64,000 nucleotides of DNA from positions 868,001-932,000 of the forward strand of contig NZ_JAUSXY010000001.1 of the NCBI RefSeq assembly GCF_030944625.1. The letters are read 5' to 3'. Shown here in pieces: positions 8,535 to 17,063 of the stretch. Each line of letters opens with the position of its first letter. The stretch's first letter is position 1. This DNA comes from Arthrobacter sp. SLBN-112 (GTDB lineage: Bacteria > Actinomycetota > Actinomycetes > Actinomycetales > Micrococcaceae). Both the position numbers and the translations under genes were made by a program. The notes beneath the pieces are model-generated. The model saw only the letters and a program-made list of their open reading frames with translations, was not told where the DNA came from and made no database searches.

Positions 8535-9538
8535 GTTTCGTTGACCGGTTCCTCCGGGACCACTTCGAGGAGTTCGCCCTTGACCGGTACGGCCTGGGCA
8601 GCCGGTGGGAAACGCTGCTGCTCACACCTCGTTTCACCACCTCCCGGCACGTGGTGGCCCTGGTGTTTCCGTCCCGCGGAAGCGACCCCGCCCTGGTGGT
8701 GAAGATCCCGCGCCAGCCAGGTGACAGCAGCGGAGTCCGGCGTGAGGCCGCCATGCTGGACCAGCTTTCGGCCGCCGTCGGCAGCCCGGGTGTTCCGCGC
8801 CTGGTGGGAATCCGGGACGAGGGGCCGTACACGGTCCTGGTGGAAACAGCATTGACCGGCATACCCCTGGACCCGCGGAAGGTGGCCGCCGACCTCCCCT
8901 CGGCCGTCGCGGCCGGAACCGGCTTTGTGGGGGCCCTTCCCTGCACCCATGCTGCGACTGACAACCCGGACTGGTACCAGCGCGCGGTCGCCGCGCCGTT
9001 GGCGGCACTGGAACGGCTGGCCGGACCTGACGCCCAGACCGGCCGCCTGGTTGAGCGCACCCACCAACTCCTCGAACCCCTGCGTACCGCCCAACTTCCG
9101 GCGGTTATTGAGCACGGCGACCTAAGCCATCCCAACCTGCTGGTTAAGCCCGGCAGTGGATTGCAGGTCATGGACTGGGAACGCTCCCTGGCCGACGGCG
9201 TCCCCGGCCACGACCTGGTGTTCTACCTCCAGTACCTCAGCGAGTCCAGCGAGCAGGCGTTTGCCAGGGATGCCCAGATCGCTGCCTTTGAGAAGGCGTT
9301 CGGCCAGGGCGGCTGGGCGCTGGACCCGCTTTCCCGCCACCTGGGTGTGCGGGGAGTGGACGCCTCGCTCCTGCCACTGCTGGTGATCACCACCTGGGCG
9401 CGGTCCACCGCGACGCTGGCCGATCGGCTGGCGCAGGAAACAGAAGCTGATCCGTCGCAGGGCAACGGAAAGGTCCGTGCCGCGCTTGAGGCGGACAGGG
9501 ACTACTGGTTGTGGCGCCACGTGGTGACATCGGCGTAG
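8531..9538 (+). CDS. APH-family (aminoglycoside phosphotransferase fold) kinase
   Basis: A 335-residue protein-kinase-like small-molecule kinase. VVKIPR (Lys58) is the ATP-binding lysine, IEHGDLSHPNLLV (about 194-205) is the catalytic loop with Asp197 and Asn202, and VMDWE (Asp215) replaces the DFG metal-binding motif. The family phosphorylates hydroxyls of sugars, choline, aminoglycosides or homoserine. Position directly behind the NTase/P-loop fusion, with a 4-base overlap, points to phosphorylation of a glycan precursor, not drug resistance (inference). It ends the plus-strand cluster and faces the flippase gene 68 bases away. That gap holds nothing I can identify. Confidence 0.75.
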   Translation: MSFVDRFLRDHFEEFALDRYGLGSRWETLLLTPRFTTSRHVVALVFPSRGSDPALVVKIPRQPGDSSGVRREAAMLDQLSAAVGSPGVPRLVGIRDEGPYTVLVETALTGIPLDPRKVAADLPSAVAAGTGFVGALPCTHAATDNPDWYQRAVAAPLAALERLAGPDAQTGRLVERTHQLLEPLRTAQLPAVIEHGDLSHPNLLVKPGSGLQVMDWERSLADGVPGHDLVFYLQYLSESSEQAFARDAQIAAFEKAFGQGGWALDPLSRHLGVRGVDASLLPLLVITTWARSTATLADRLAQETEADPSQGNGKVRAALEADRDYWLWRHVVTSA

Positions 9539-9606
9539 GAGTCGTGACATCCGCCTGGGACGCGGCACCATGTGGGAAACGGCCGCCCCAAGGAAAAAGT
9601 GCACCC

Positions 9607-11096
9607 TTAGGGAACGTGGTCGGGCGCCGGTCCCGGGGAGTCGTGGTGGCGCTTGAAAAGCCCCAGGACGTCATCGTGCAGGCCCCGATAGCCGAACCGC
9701 AGCACCGCGTAGACCAATCCGACGCCGGCAACCACCATGACAGCGAGCGTCAGGACCGGCCCCAGTGCATGCCGTGACAGGTTGAGCAGGCCAACCAGGG
9801 ACACAGCGGCCCCGCACGCCAAGCCCGGTGCAGCAGCACGGAGCATCCGGCGCATCCTTGTCCCCAAGACCTTGGCGGCGACCGCCTGCATGCCGAAGGC
9901 GAAGACCACTGCCACCACCATTTGGGCGCACGCAACGCCGACAATGCCCCAACGGCTGGCGAAGACCAGTGCCGGGAGCAGGACCACCAGCCGGACCACG
10001 GAGATCCGGATGGAAAGCCCGGGCCTGCCCAGCGCTTTATAGACGTCGTTTGCGCCGGCGCCCAGGGAACGCGCCGCCGCATACAGGGCAAGGAACACCA
10101 GCGGCGTCACGGATTCCTCCCACTGCTGCCCGAAAAGGACCGGCACCAGGACCGGCGCCACCACGGCAAGGCCCACCCCGGCCGTGATGCCGTACAGGGC
10201 CTGCACCGTGACACTTTTCAGGTACCCGTCCCGTAATCGCTGCCGGTCACCGCGGACTTGCGTATAGAGCGGAAACAGGACAGTGGAAAGCACGAAGAAC
10301 ACGTTGAGGATCAGGGCCTCCGGGAGCCGGAAGGCGAGCGTGTACAGGCCCAGCGCATGGGCGCCCAGCACGATCCCGATCACCAGGTAGTCGACGTCGA
10401 AGATGGCCCGGGCCAGCATGGTGCTCCCCGCCACGGGGGCGCCGAAGCGGATGTTCTCGGCCAGGGCGCTCCTGCTGACGCGCCAGAGCTGCTGCACGGC
10501 GCTTCGTGGCGGATCAGGAACCAGCAGGTGGCTGCGTAGGCGACCGAGCCCGCAGCCGTTCCGACGGCGAGCGACCAGGCGCCGTGGCCGGTGAAGGCCA
10601 GGTAGAGGGTCACCGTTCCCATGGTTGCGGCCCGCAGCACCGGAGCGGCGGTGAGTTGCCGGAACTTCAGGTCGCGGCGCATGATCGCCTCCGGGACGGC
10701 GCCGCAGGCGGTGGCCAGCACGGAGATGCCAAGCACCTGCACCAGGGGAGCCACGCCGTCGAGCCCGATGAGGTCTTCCACAGCATCGGCCGCAAGCACG
10801 GCCGTCAAGGCCAGCACCGCGCCCAGGGTTACCGAGAGCAGGAGCGCCGAGCGGACAATCACCTTCGTCTTGGGCAGGTAGACCAGCGCCTGGCCCACCC
10901 CGGCGTCGGCAATGGTTTCGGCGTATGCCATGAGCACCAGCGCCAGGGCTACGAGGCCGTACTCTTCGGGCGACAGGAGCCGGGCCAGCACCACGGTGGT
11001 GACCAGCACGATCACCCGTCCGGAGGCGAAGGCCAGCCCCTGCCACAAGGCTCCCCGGACGCCTTTGCGTTCCAGCTCGCCGGGCGCGTAGGTCAC
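9607..11096 (-). pseudogene. Polysaccharide flippase (Wzx/RfbX, MOP superfamily), single-base frameshift
   Basis: One flippase is split between two frames. The N-terminal part (11096 to about 10500) starts MTYAPGELERKG and contains the first half of a typical 12-14 helix MOP protein. The C-terminal part continues in another frame from VQQLWRVSRSAL. At 10495-10505 the reading goes GAA GCG CC then GTG CAG, one base short; adding one base gives an unbroken frame of 497 codons, the usual size for this family. It would move lipid-linked repeat units across the membrane. GTG at 11096 overlaps the upstream glycosyltransferase stop as GTGA. Either a true mutation that would block export, or a sequencing or assembly error. 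Confidence 0.78.
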
Positions 11097-12283
11097 AGTT
11101 GCCTTGCGGTGCCGGATAAGTCCCCGGCGGGGGAGGACGAAGCCACGGCAGCCCGCACCTCAGCCAGGTACTCCCCGGCCACGGTGTCCCAGGACCGGAC
11201 GGTGCCGGCGGCCTGTCCCGCAGCGCCGCCGGGAGAGCTGTGCGGCGGCCGGGGGGCCCTGAGTTGTTCCACGACCTTGCGGACCATCGCGTCCTGGCCG
11301 GACTCAACAGTGAGCAGCGGGTGCGGCGGAAGTTCCCGTGCCGCCACCGGGGATGCCACCACGGGCAGCCCCGCCGCAAGGGCCTCAAGCACGGAGTTTC
11401 GGATGCCCACGCCGTGTTGGTCGGGGAAGACGGCGACGTCGGCCCCTTGGAAGATGTCCAGGATTGATGGGACGTTGGCCAGGACTTCAACGCGGGGACC
11501 GGCCAGCGCCTGGACCGCAGCCGTGGGTTGCCGCCCGGCGATGACGAACCGGGCCTCCGGAACCTCCCGCCATACCAGGGGAGCAATTCGGGTGGCCAGG
11601 AGCGTGGCGCTGTCAACGTTGGGGCCGTAGTTGAGGCTGCCCGCGAAGCATACGACCGGTGCGGTCCGGTCCCGGCGGGGGCCGGCGGTCGCGGCTGTTC
11701 CGTTGGGGATGGCTGCTACGGCCCGGCCGAGCTTCGCGGACCAGGCCGCAGCGTCCTGCGCCCCGACGGTCAGCAGCCGCGCCTTGGCAGGCAGCCCCCG
11801 CTCAGCCCGTTCGGCGAGGAGTTCCCGCAGCCGGTAGGCAGGCCGGAAGGCGCGCGCGATGGCCGTGTCCATGCCGGCGCGGATGGACCAGGGGTCCACG
11901 GTCTGCAGCACCATGGGCCCGGCCACGTGGTGGGACAGGAAAAGGGCGTGCGGGCCATGGATGAGGGTGGCGTTGTTGCTGCCGGACAAGGTGGCCGCCG
12001 CTGCCCGCGCCGAGGGAGTGGAGCGCCGGTGTTTGCCCAGGCCCGTGAGGCCGCCCAGGGAGCGCGCAAGAGCGGACAGGTCGCCCCGCTGGGCAATTTC
12101 GTGGACGGTCCCGCAGCGCGCCCGGATCTCCGCCGGTACCGGGACGGGCCCGGAAAACGTCAGCAGGGTGACGGCCACATCTGCGGGAAGGTGCAGGATC
12201 ACTTCGTACGGGATCATGGAGCTTCCATCACCGAGTTGCGGGTCCCGGTTGGGCACGCTTTCAGTCACGTACAGGAGCTTCAT
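11093..12283 (-). CDS. Family 4-type glycosyltransferase (GT-B fold)
   Basis: A 396-residue retaining glycosyltransferase of GT-B fold. The N-terminal Rossmann half begins MKLLYVTESVPNRD. The C-terminal half contains VVCFAGSLNYGPN and GVGIRNSVLEALAAGLPVV, matching the donor-sugar binding region of family 4 enzymes. ATG at 12283 starts the first recognisable strand; the open frame further upstream has no family similarity. It reads into the frameshifted flippase through a GTGA overlap, so these two form a small minus-strand operon facing the plus-strand glycan genes. It probably adds a sugar to the same polymer. Confidence 0.8.
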   Translation of the reverse strand: MKLLYVTESVPNRDPQLGDGSSMIPYEVILHLPADVAVTLLTFSGPVPVPAEIRARCGTVHEIAQRGDLSALARSLGGLTGLGKHRRSTPSARAAAATLSGSNNATLIHGPHALFLSHHVAGPMVLQTVDPWSIRAGMDTAIARAFRPAYRLRELLAERAERGLPAKARLLTVGAQDAAAWSAKLGRAVAAIPNGTAATAGPRRDRTAPVVCFAGSLNYGPNVDSATLLATRIAPLVWREVPEARFVIAGRQPTAAVQALAGPRVEVLANVPSILDIFQGADVAVFPDQHGVGIRNSVLEALAAGLPVVASPVAARELPPHPLLTVESGQDAMVRKVVEQLRAPRPPHSSPGGAAGQAAGTVRSWDTVAGEYLAEVRAAVASSSPAGDLSGTARQL

Positions 12284-12357
12284 TGCAAGAGTGTACTGGA
12301 TCACACTGGGACGGCAGGGGTTGCTTTGGGCAACTTTGTGGGGAACCGCAGGAAGCC

Positions 12358-12400
12358 AAAAAGGGGCGACGGCGGGAAGTCCCCGCCGTCGCCCCTTAAA
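12358..12400 (-). terminator. Intrinsic terminator after secreted GH16 gene
   Basis: A 14-bp GC-rich stem (12363-12376 with 12382-12395) and short loop. Read on the minus strand it is followed by TTTTTGG. It lies just after the GH16 stop at 12418 and before the glycosyltransferase start at 12283, separating the two minus-strand genes. The TTAAAC on the other side gives only weak plus-strand activity. Confidence 0.85.
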
Positions 12401-12417
12401 CCGAAGCGCGTGGCTGG

Positions 12418-13521
12418 CTACTGCCAGGCGCGTACGTAGTCCACCAGCAGCTGGGACTGCGGGCCGTAGACCGGGTTCGTCGAGGAAGCGCCGACGTTCA
12501 GGACGATGTACTGCGGGGCGTTTCCGTCGTCCGTGGGGTAGGACTTGACCTTCACGCCGTCGAAGTAGACGTCGGAGGAGTTGGCCATCCGGTGCAGGCC
12601 GAAGGTGTGGTACTCGTTGGCCCAGTTGCCGCCGACGGTGCCTTGGTTGTGTGCGCCCGAGCTTGAATGGTAATTGACGGTCATCTTCCCCTGGAGGACT
12701 TCCGCGATGTCGTTCTCGCCGGTGGCGGGCCACGACTGCCCGGTGGTCCAGAACGCCGGCCAGTTGTACAGGCCGTTGGCGTTGCCTGGGAACTTGATGC
12801 GGGCCTCCACGTACCCGGTGGTGAACTGGTAACCGGTGCCAGCCCCGCCCTTGGGGTTGGTGGACACCAGGGACCCGGACGAGGACGAGGCAAGGCTGAG
12901 GGCCAGGTTGCCGTTGCCCACGGAGACGTTGGCGGGGCTGGTGGCCGCTTTATTCATGGTTCCGCAGTTGGGGGCGAACCAGCAGTTGGACCACTTTGCG
13001 CTGTCCAGGCCTGAGCCGTTGAACTCGTCGGCGAAGGTCATGGTCCAGTTTCCGGGGACGCCCGCGGGCATGGGCGTCCCGCTGTTGGCCAGCTGTGCCG
13101 CGGCGGGCGCCACGACGATGGGCGACTGCGGGGCCGGAGCCGCCGCGGCGGGGGCCGGGGCAGGCGCAGCGGGAGCCGGTGCCTGCGCGGGAGCCTGCTC
13201 CTGGGCGGGTGCGGCGGCCGGTGCCGGGGCAGGGGCCGGGGTGGACGGGGCCGGGGCCGGGGTGGACGGGGAGGCCTGGGCCTGGACTTCGCTGCCGGCG
13301 TCGGCGGCGCTCGCCACCCGGGAGACATCTGCAGTCTCGTTGCCGTTGGCCAGGCCGAGGCCCAGGGACGCCGCGCCGAGGAGGGCTGCTGCGAGGCCGG
13401 CGGCCAGGGGCAAGCGGCGGCGGGAGTCTTTGGATGTCAGAAATGGCCGGAGCCCGGCCGGTGCGGTCTCATTTTGATAACGGTGTGCGCGTTTGGCGTT
13501 CGCTTTGCGGGATGCGGGCAT
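12418..13521 (-). CDS. Secreted GH16 family glycoside hydrolase with Ala/Pro linker
   Basis: A 367-residue protein. Residues about 36-56 form a hydrophobic signal or anchor segment after a basic N-terminus. Residues about 80-135 are an Ala/Pro/Gln-rich linker typical of wall-spanning stalks. The catalytic domain follows, beginning GNWTMTFADEFNG, with GENDIAEVLQG supplying the E-x-D-x-x-E residues, and ends VDYVRAWQ. It should cleave beta-glucan-like polymers outside the cell. A c-di-AMP riboswitch directly precedes the start, and GAGAGG at its 3' end doubles as ribosome-binding site, so expression is tied to wall or turgor signalling (inference). A strong terminator follows. It may be a structural partner of the nearby GH16 at 5683. 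Confidence 0.85.
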   Translation of the reverse strand: MPASRKANAKRAHRYQNETAPAGLRPFLTSKDSRRRLPLAAGLAAALLGAASLGLGLANGNETADVSRVASAADAGSEVQAQASPSTPAPAPSTPAPAPAPAAAPAQEQAPAQAPAPAAPAPAPAAAAPAPQSPIVVAPAAAQLANSGTPMPAGVPGNWTMTFADEFNGSGLDSAKWSNCWFAPNCGTMNKAATSPANVSVGNGNLALSLASSSSGSLVSTNPKGGAGTGYQFTTGYVEARIKFPGNANGLYNWPAFWTTGQSWPATGENDIAEVLQGKMTVNYHSSSGAHNQGTVGGNWANEYHTFGLHRMANSSDVYFDGVKVKSYPTDDGNAPQYIVLNVGASSTNPVYGPQSQLLVDYVRAWQ

Positions 13522-13528
13522 GGGGAAT

Positions 13529-13695
13529 TACCTCTCAACGCCTGCGGAGTTAGCTGTCGGGTTCGAATGTTGCCATTCGGCCGCTCGCTGCGGCTTCACC
13601 CCGAGGGCAGGCGGAGGCCATACCCGTGACGCTTGGGTCCCCCGCCTCTGCCTGGAACCTGGGGGATCGCGGAAGCGGCAGAGTTGGGCGTCTTC
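13529..13695 (-). promoter_or_regulatory. ydaO/yuaA-type c-di-AMP riboswitch
   Basis: Read on the minus strand, the 5' untranslated region has the family's conserved blocks in order: CCAACTCTGCCGC, GGGGGACCCAA, GGGGTGAAGCCGC, then GAACCCGACAGCTAACTCCG and AGGCGTTGAGAGG just ahead of the GH16 start. This class senses cyclic di-AMP, usually acts as an OFF switch, and in Actinobacteria is often found before wall hydrolases. The 3' GAGAGG also acts as the likely ribosome-binding site 10 bases before ATG. Boundaries are approximate. Confidence 0.88.
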
Positions 13696-14008
13696 CGGGA
13701 TTGGGGCCGGCTGGGGCGGCCCACCCGAAGACCGTACACGAAAATCCTCGCGGAATCACAATTGGGTAACGGAAGCAACATCACGGGCGTGGCTTGCCGC
13801 CCGATTGCCGCGCGGGCCTTTACAGGGGGTGCCGGATTCCCTGCGTTATCCACATAAGAGGGCGGCCGGGCTGTTCCCGCCGCATCACGCGGCTAGCCTT
13901 GAGTCAAGCGCGAATCGCCTATCAGGTCCAGATGCACTAGGATATTGAAGTCTGTGCTGCGTCCTGCCTCCGTACCGGTGGCAAGACACTTCACGGACTC
14001 GCAAATGA

Positions 14009-14053
14009 ACCTCCTGTTACGGAAATGCCGTAACCGCTTAGCCCAAAGGAGGT
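14009..14053 (+). promoter_or_regulatory. rpsF leader hairpin, candidate S6:S18 autoregulatory element
   Basis: ACCTCCT (14009-14015) can pair with AGGAGGT (14047-14053), the rpsF Shine-Dalgarno sequence. Inside is a perfect 7-bp hairpin, GTTACGG (14016-14022) with CCGTAAC (14028-14034) around AAATG. A known S6:S18-binding RNA motif occurs in rpsF leaders of many bacteria and contains a conserved CCG element; this leader could hide the start site when S6 and S18 are in excess. The pairing is seen directly; protein binding is inferred. Confidence 0.6.
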
Positions 14054-14063
14054 GGGTTCACAT

Positions 14064-14369
14064 ATGCGTCCTTACGAATTGATGGTAATCATCGACCCCG
14101 AGGTCGAAGAGCGTACCGTTGAGCCGTCGCTTCAGAAGTTCCTGAACGTCATCACCAACGATGGTGGAACCATCGAAAAGGTTGACATCTGGGGCCGTCG
14201 CCGTCTGGCTTACGAGATCAAGAAGAAGTCCGAAGGTATCTACGCCGTGGTGAACTTCACCGCCAAGCCGGAAACCGCCAAGGAACTTGACCGCCAGCTG
14301 TCTCTTAACGAGACCATCATGCGCACCAAGATCACCCGCCCCGAAGAGCAGAAAGTTGTTGCTGAGTAA
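14064..14369 (+). CDS. rpsF: 30S ribosomal protein S6
   Basis: S6 binds S18 and the central domain of 16S rRNA in the small-subunit platform. The 101-residue sequence [16 protein letters not shown] to PEEQKVVAE matches the family throughout, with the [19 protein letters not shown] segment. ATG at 14064 lies 10 bases after AGGAGGT; an in-frame GTG at 14052 overlaps that site and is unlikely. It opens the conserved rpsF-ssb-rpsR-rplI block. Sequestration of its ribosome-binding site by an upstream pairing suggests autoregulation. Confidence 0.97.
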   Translation: MRPYELMVIIDPEVEERTVEPSLQKFLNVITNDGGTIEKVDIWGRRRLAYEIKKKSEGIYAVVNFTAKPETAKELDRQLSLNETIMRTKITRPEEQKVVAE

Positions 14370-14442
14370 TTCAGCACCGATTTTCATTCTTTACCCCGCA
14401 GGAAACGCACTCTTCACCCAGGATCGAACAAGGAGGCAGTAG

Positions 14443-15018
14443 ATGGCAGGCGAGACCACCATTACGGTCATCGGTAACCTCACCAATGACCCGGAATTGC
14501 GGTTCACACCGTCCGGTTCCGCGGTAGCGAACTTCACCATCGCTTCCACCCCCCGCACCTTTGATCGCCAGTCCAACGAGTGGAAGGACGGGGAGACCCT
14601 GTTCCTCCGCGCCGCTGTATGGCGTGAAGCTGCCGAGAACGTCGCCGAATCCCTGACCAAGGGAATGCGCGTGATCGTGACCGGCCGCCTGAAGAGCCGT
14701 TCCTACGAAACAAAAGAAGGCGAAAAGCGCACCGTAATCGAGCTTGAGGTCGACGAAATCGGCCCCAGCCTGCGCTATGCCAACGCAAAGGTCAACCGCA
14801 CCCAGCGCTCCGGCGGACAGGGTGGGGGCGGCTTCGGCGGCGGCAACGGCGGCGGTGGCTTCGGAGGCGGCAACCCTGGTGGAACCCAGGGCGGCAACTC
14901 CGGTGGAGGCTGGGGCGGCGGCAACCAGCAGGCTGCACAGGACGATCCCTGGGCCACGCCCGGCGTGTCCAATGCAGGCGGCTGGGGCAACGGCCCCGAT
15001 TCCGAACCTCCCTTCTAA
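14443..15018 (+). CDS. ssb: Single-stranded DNA-binding protein
   Basis: Essential SSB that coats single-stranded DNA in replication, recombination and repair. The N-terminal OB fold (residues 1-115) begins [25 protein letters not shown] in two adjacent blocks. A Gly/Gln/Asn-rich linker with GGGFGGGN repeats follows, then the acidic tip DSEPPF that recruits partner proteins. Length of 191 residues is above E. coli SSB mainly through the Gly-rich linker. AGGAGG lies 7 bases upstream of ATG. Placement between rpsF and rpsR is the standard bacterial order. Confidence 0.97.
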   Translation: MAGETTITVIGNLTNDPELRFTPSGSAVANFTIASTPRTFDRQSNEWKDGETLFLRAAVWREAAENVAESLTKGMRVIVTGRLKSRSYETKEGEKRTVIELEVDEIGPSLRYANAKVNRTQRSGGQGGGGFGGGNGGGGFGGGNPGGTQGGNSGGGWGGGNQQAAQDDPWATPGVSNAGGWGNGPDSEPPF

Positions 15019-15145
15019 AACCCAAACAACGGCCCGACGCCGGGACCGCCCGGGAGCCGCAAGGCACCCAAAGGTTTTGCCGCCGTCGGACCACCACCAT
15101 CCCGTGGATCAATATCCACGGGCTCCCTAGAATAGGAGCTCCACG

Positions 15146-15385
15146 ATGGCTAAGGCTGAACTCCGTAAGCCCAAACCAAAGTCCAACCCCTTGAAGGCCG
15201 CTGACATCACTGTCATCGACTACAAGGACGTAGCATTGCTGCGCAAGTTCATCTCCGACCGCGGAAAGATCCGCGCCCGTCGCGTCACTGGCGTCACGGT
15301 GCAGGAACAGCGCAAGATCGCCCAGGCAATCAAGAACGCCCGCGAAGTTGCTCTGCTGCCTTACTCCGGCGCTGGCCGCGGCTAA
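15146..15385 (+). CDS. rpsR: 30S ribosomal protein S18
   Basis: A 79-residue S18, partner of S6 in the small-subunit platform. [19 protein letters not shown] and the basic RARRVTGV segment are the family signature, and I see no Cys residues, so this is a zinc-independent form. AGGAGC precedes ATG. rplI follows after 17 bases. The 127-base gap from ssb is unusually long for this operon, and CCACGGG-type repeats near 15105-15125 could form a small hairpin there. Confidence 0.96.
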   Translation: MAKAELRKPKPKSNPLKAADITVIDYKDVALLRKFISDRGKIRARRVTGVTVQEQRKIAQAIKNAREVALLPYSGAGRG

Positions 15386-15402
15386 GGAAGGGATTAACTA
15401 AC

Positions 15403-15855
15403 ATGGCAAAGCTCATTCTGACCCACGAAGTAACCGGTCTCGGTGCTGCTGGCGATGTTGTCGAGGTCAAGGACGGTTACGCACGTAACTTCCTGCTGCC
15501 CCGCGGCTTCGCCCTGACCTGGACCAAGGGTGGCGAGAAGCAGGTTGAGTCCATCAAGGCTGCCCGCGCCGCCCGTGCGCACGCTTCCGTTGAAGCTGCA
15601 CAGGCACAGGCCCAGGCTCTGTCCTCCAAGAAGGTCAAGCTCGAGGTGAAGGCCGGCGAGTCCGGTCGTCTCTTCGGCACCGTCAAGCCTGCTGATGTCG
15701 CTGCCGCTGTTGAGGCCGCCGGCCTCGGAGCCATCGACAAGCGCAACGTTGAACTGCCGAACCACATCAAGTCTGTCGGTTCGTACACGGCCAACGTTCG
15801 CCTGCACGAGGATGTTTCCGCTGTCATCGACCTTGAGGTCGTTGCCGGAAAGTAG
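15403..15855 (+). CDS. rplI: 50S ribosomal protein L9
   Basis: L9 binds 23S rRNA with its N-terminal domain and projects a second domain by a long helix. The 150-residue sequence shows the N-terminal [35 protein letters not shown], an Ala/Gln-rich connecting helix, and the C-terminal [12 protein letters not shown] domain. It ends the ribosomal block and is followed by a GC-rich hairpin terminator. In many bacteria dnaB comes next; here about 4 kb of unrelated genes separate them. Confidence 0.97.
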   Translation: MAKLILTHEVTGLGAAGDVVEVKDGYARNFLLPRGFALTWTKGGEKQVESIKAARAARAHASVEAAQAQAQALSSKKVKLEVKAGESGRLFGTVKPADVAAAVEAAGLGAIDKRNVELPNHIKSVGSYTANVRLHEDVSAVIDLEVVAGK

Positions 15856-15872
15856 TTTCCGCACTGCAGTTG

Positions 15873-15912
15873 AATGGCCCCCGCCCGGGACTCCGGTGCG
15901 GGGGCCATTTGC
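15873..15912 (+). terminator. Terminator-like hairpin after rplI
   Basis: A perfect 12-bp stem, AATGGCCCCCGC (15873-15884) with GCGGGGGCCATT (15898-15909), starts 18 bases after the rplI stop. The following TTTGCGTT is only moderately T-rich. It most likely ends the rpsF-ssb-rpsR-rplI transcript. Confidence 0.75.
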
Positions 15913-16028
15913 GTTCAAGGTCACTGCCGGGGCTCCCGGCTGCCGGGTGCGGGCAACATATGCTGGCGGGATGCCGGCCCTCCGTTCCTGGCGCGGGCAG
16001 CACCGTTGCCACGGAAGGACACCGAGCA

Positions 16029-17024
16029 TTGCCGTTTCTCGCCGTCAGCAGCATCCTCCTGGTGGCTGCAGCCATCAGCTTTGCGGCCGACCGGAGGCGC
16101 CTGAGGAACGGAGTCTTCCTCGTCTCCGGGGCGGTCGTGGGCTGGCTTGGGCTCCTCGTGGACTCCGGCAACAACTCCGTGCCTGTCCTCATGACCCTGG
16201 CCCTGGGCTTACTGCTTATCGTGTCAGCGCCCGTCCTTGCCGTGTTCCTGGTCCTCAACGGCATCATTTTGCTGCGCCGCGAAGGCCGCAGCCTGGCAAA
16301 CCTGTTGTCCCTGCTGGCAGGGCTGGCCGTGGTGGCCGTCCCCCTCGTCCTGGCTGCCCTGCAAACGTACGTGCCCGGGCTTGGCGCGGTCACGTCGGTG
16401 GCCGCCCTCTTGGCCGGGTATCTGGGCTTCGTGTTCGTCAGCTACCTGGTCTATTCGCTGATCTACTCGATCCTGCCGCCGCGACGCCATCCCGAATACG
16501 TGGTGGTTTTGGGTTCCGGCCTGGCGGGCAGCGCCGTTCCGCCCCTGCTGGCCGCACGGCTTGACGCGGCGGTCCGCCTGTACCGCGGCAAGCATGGCGG
16601 TTCCATCAGGGCGGTTATTCCCAGCGGCGGGCAGGGGGCCGATGAACTCCTGCCCGAAGCGACTGCGATGGCCCGCTATCTGCAGGAGCAGGGTATTCCT
16701 GCCCACAGGATCAGGGTGGAGGACCGGGCAACCACCACCATGGAGAAGCTGAACTTTTCGCGCGGGCTGATGGAGCGTCCGGATGCGCCCGTCACGGTGG
16801 TCACCAGCAGCTACCACGTGTTCCGCGCGGCCATGTTCACCCGGCGCGCGGGGCTGCGCGCCCACGTCACGGGGGCCAGGACGGCGGGCTACTTTATCCC
16901 CAGCGCCTTCCTTCGGGAATTCATTGCCATCCTCGCAACCTACCGGTGGATCAACCTGGGTTTCTGCCTGGCGCTCGTCGCCGTCCCCTTGGCCGCCATG
17001 ACGGTGCCGCTGCTCCCCTTCTGA
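16029..17024 (+). CDS. YdcF/DUF218 family membrane protein
   Basis: A 331-residue protein with about five or six N-terminal membrane helices, then a DUF218 domain. Family landmarks are YVVVLGSGL, the dinucleotide-fold-like start; IPSGGQGADELLPEA; and VEDRATTTMEKLNFSR, followed by VVTSSYHVFRAAM. A final hydrophobic helix ends the protein. Members have been linked to envelope or vancomycin-related phenotypes (SanA, ElyC), but the reaction is unknown. I chose TTG at 16029 because GGAAGGA lies 7 bases upstream; ATG at 15960 has no such site. It stands alone between the ribosomal terminator and the PhzF-like gene. Confidence 0.8.
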   Translation: MPFLAVSSILLVAAAISFAADRRRLRNGVFLVSGAVVGWLGLLVDSGNNSVPVLMTLALGLLLIVSAPVLAVFLVLNGIILLRREGRSLANLLSLLAGLAVVAVPLVLAALQTYVPGLGAVTSVAALLAGYLGFVFVSYLVYSLIYSILPPRRHPEYVVVLGSGLAGSAVPPLLAARLDAAVRLYRGKHGGSIRAVIPSGGQGADELLPEATAMARYLQEQGIPAHRIRVEDRATTTMEKLNFSRGLMERPDAPVTVVTSSYHVFRAAMFTRRAGLRAHVTGARTAGYFIPSAFLREFIAILATYRWINLGFCLALVAVPLAAMTVPLLPF

Positions 17025-17063
17025 CCGGCAATCCGCCCTGTGAACCGGTGATAGCCTGCTCCG

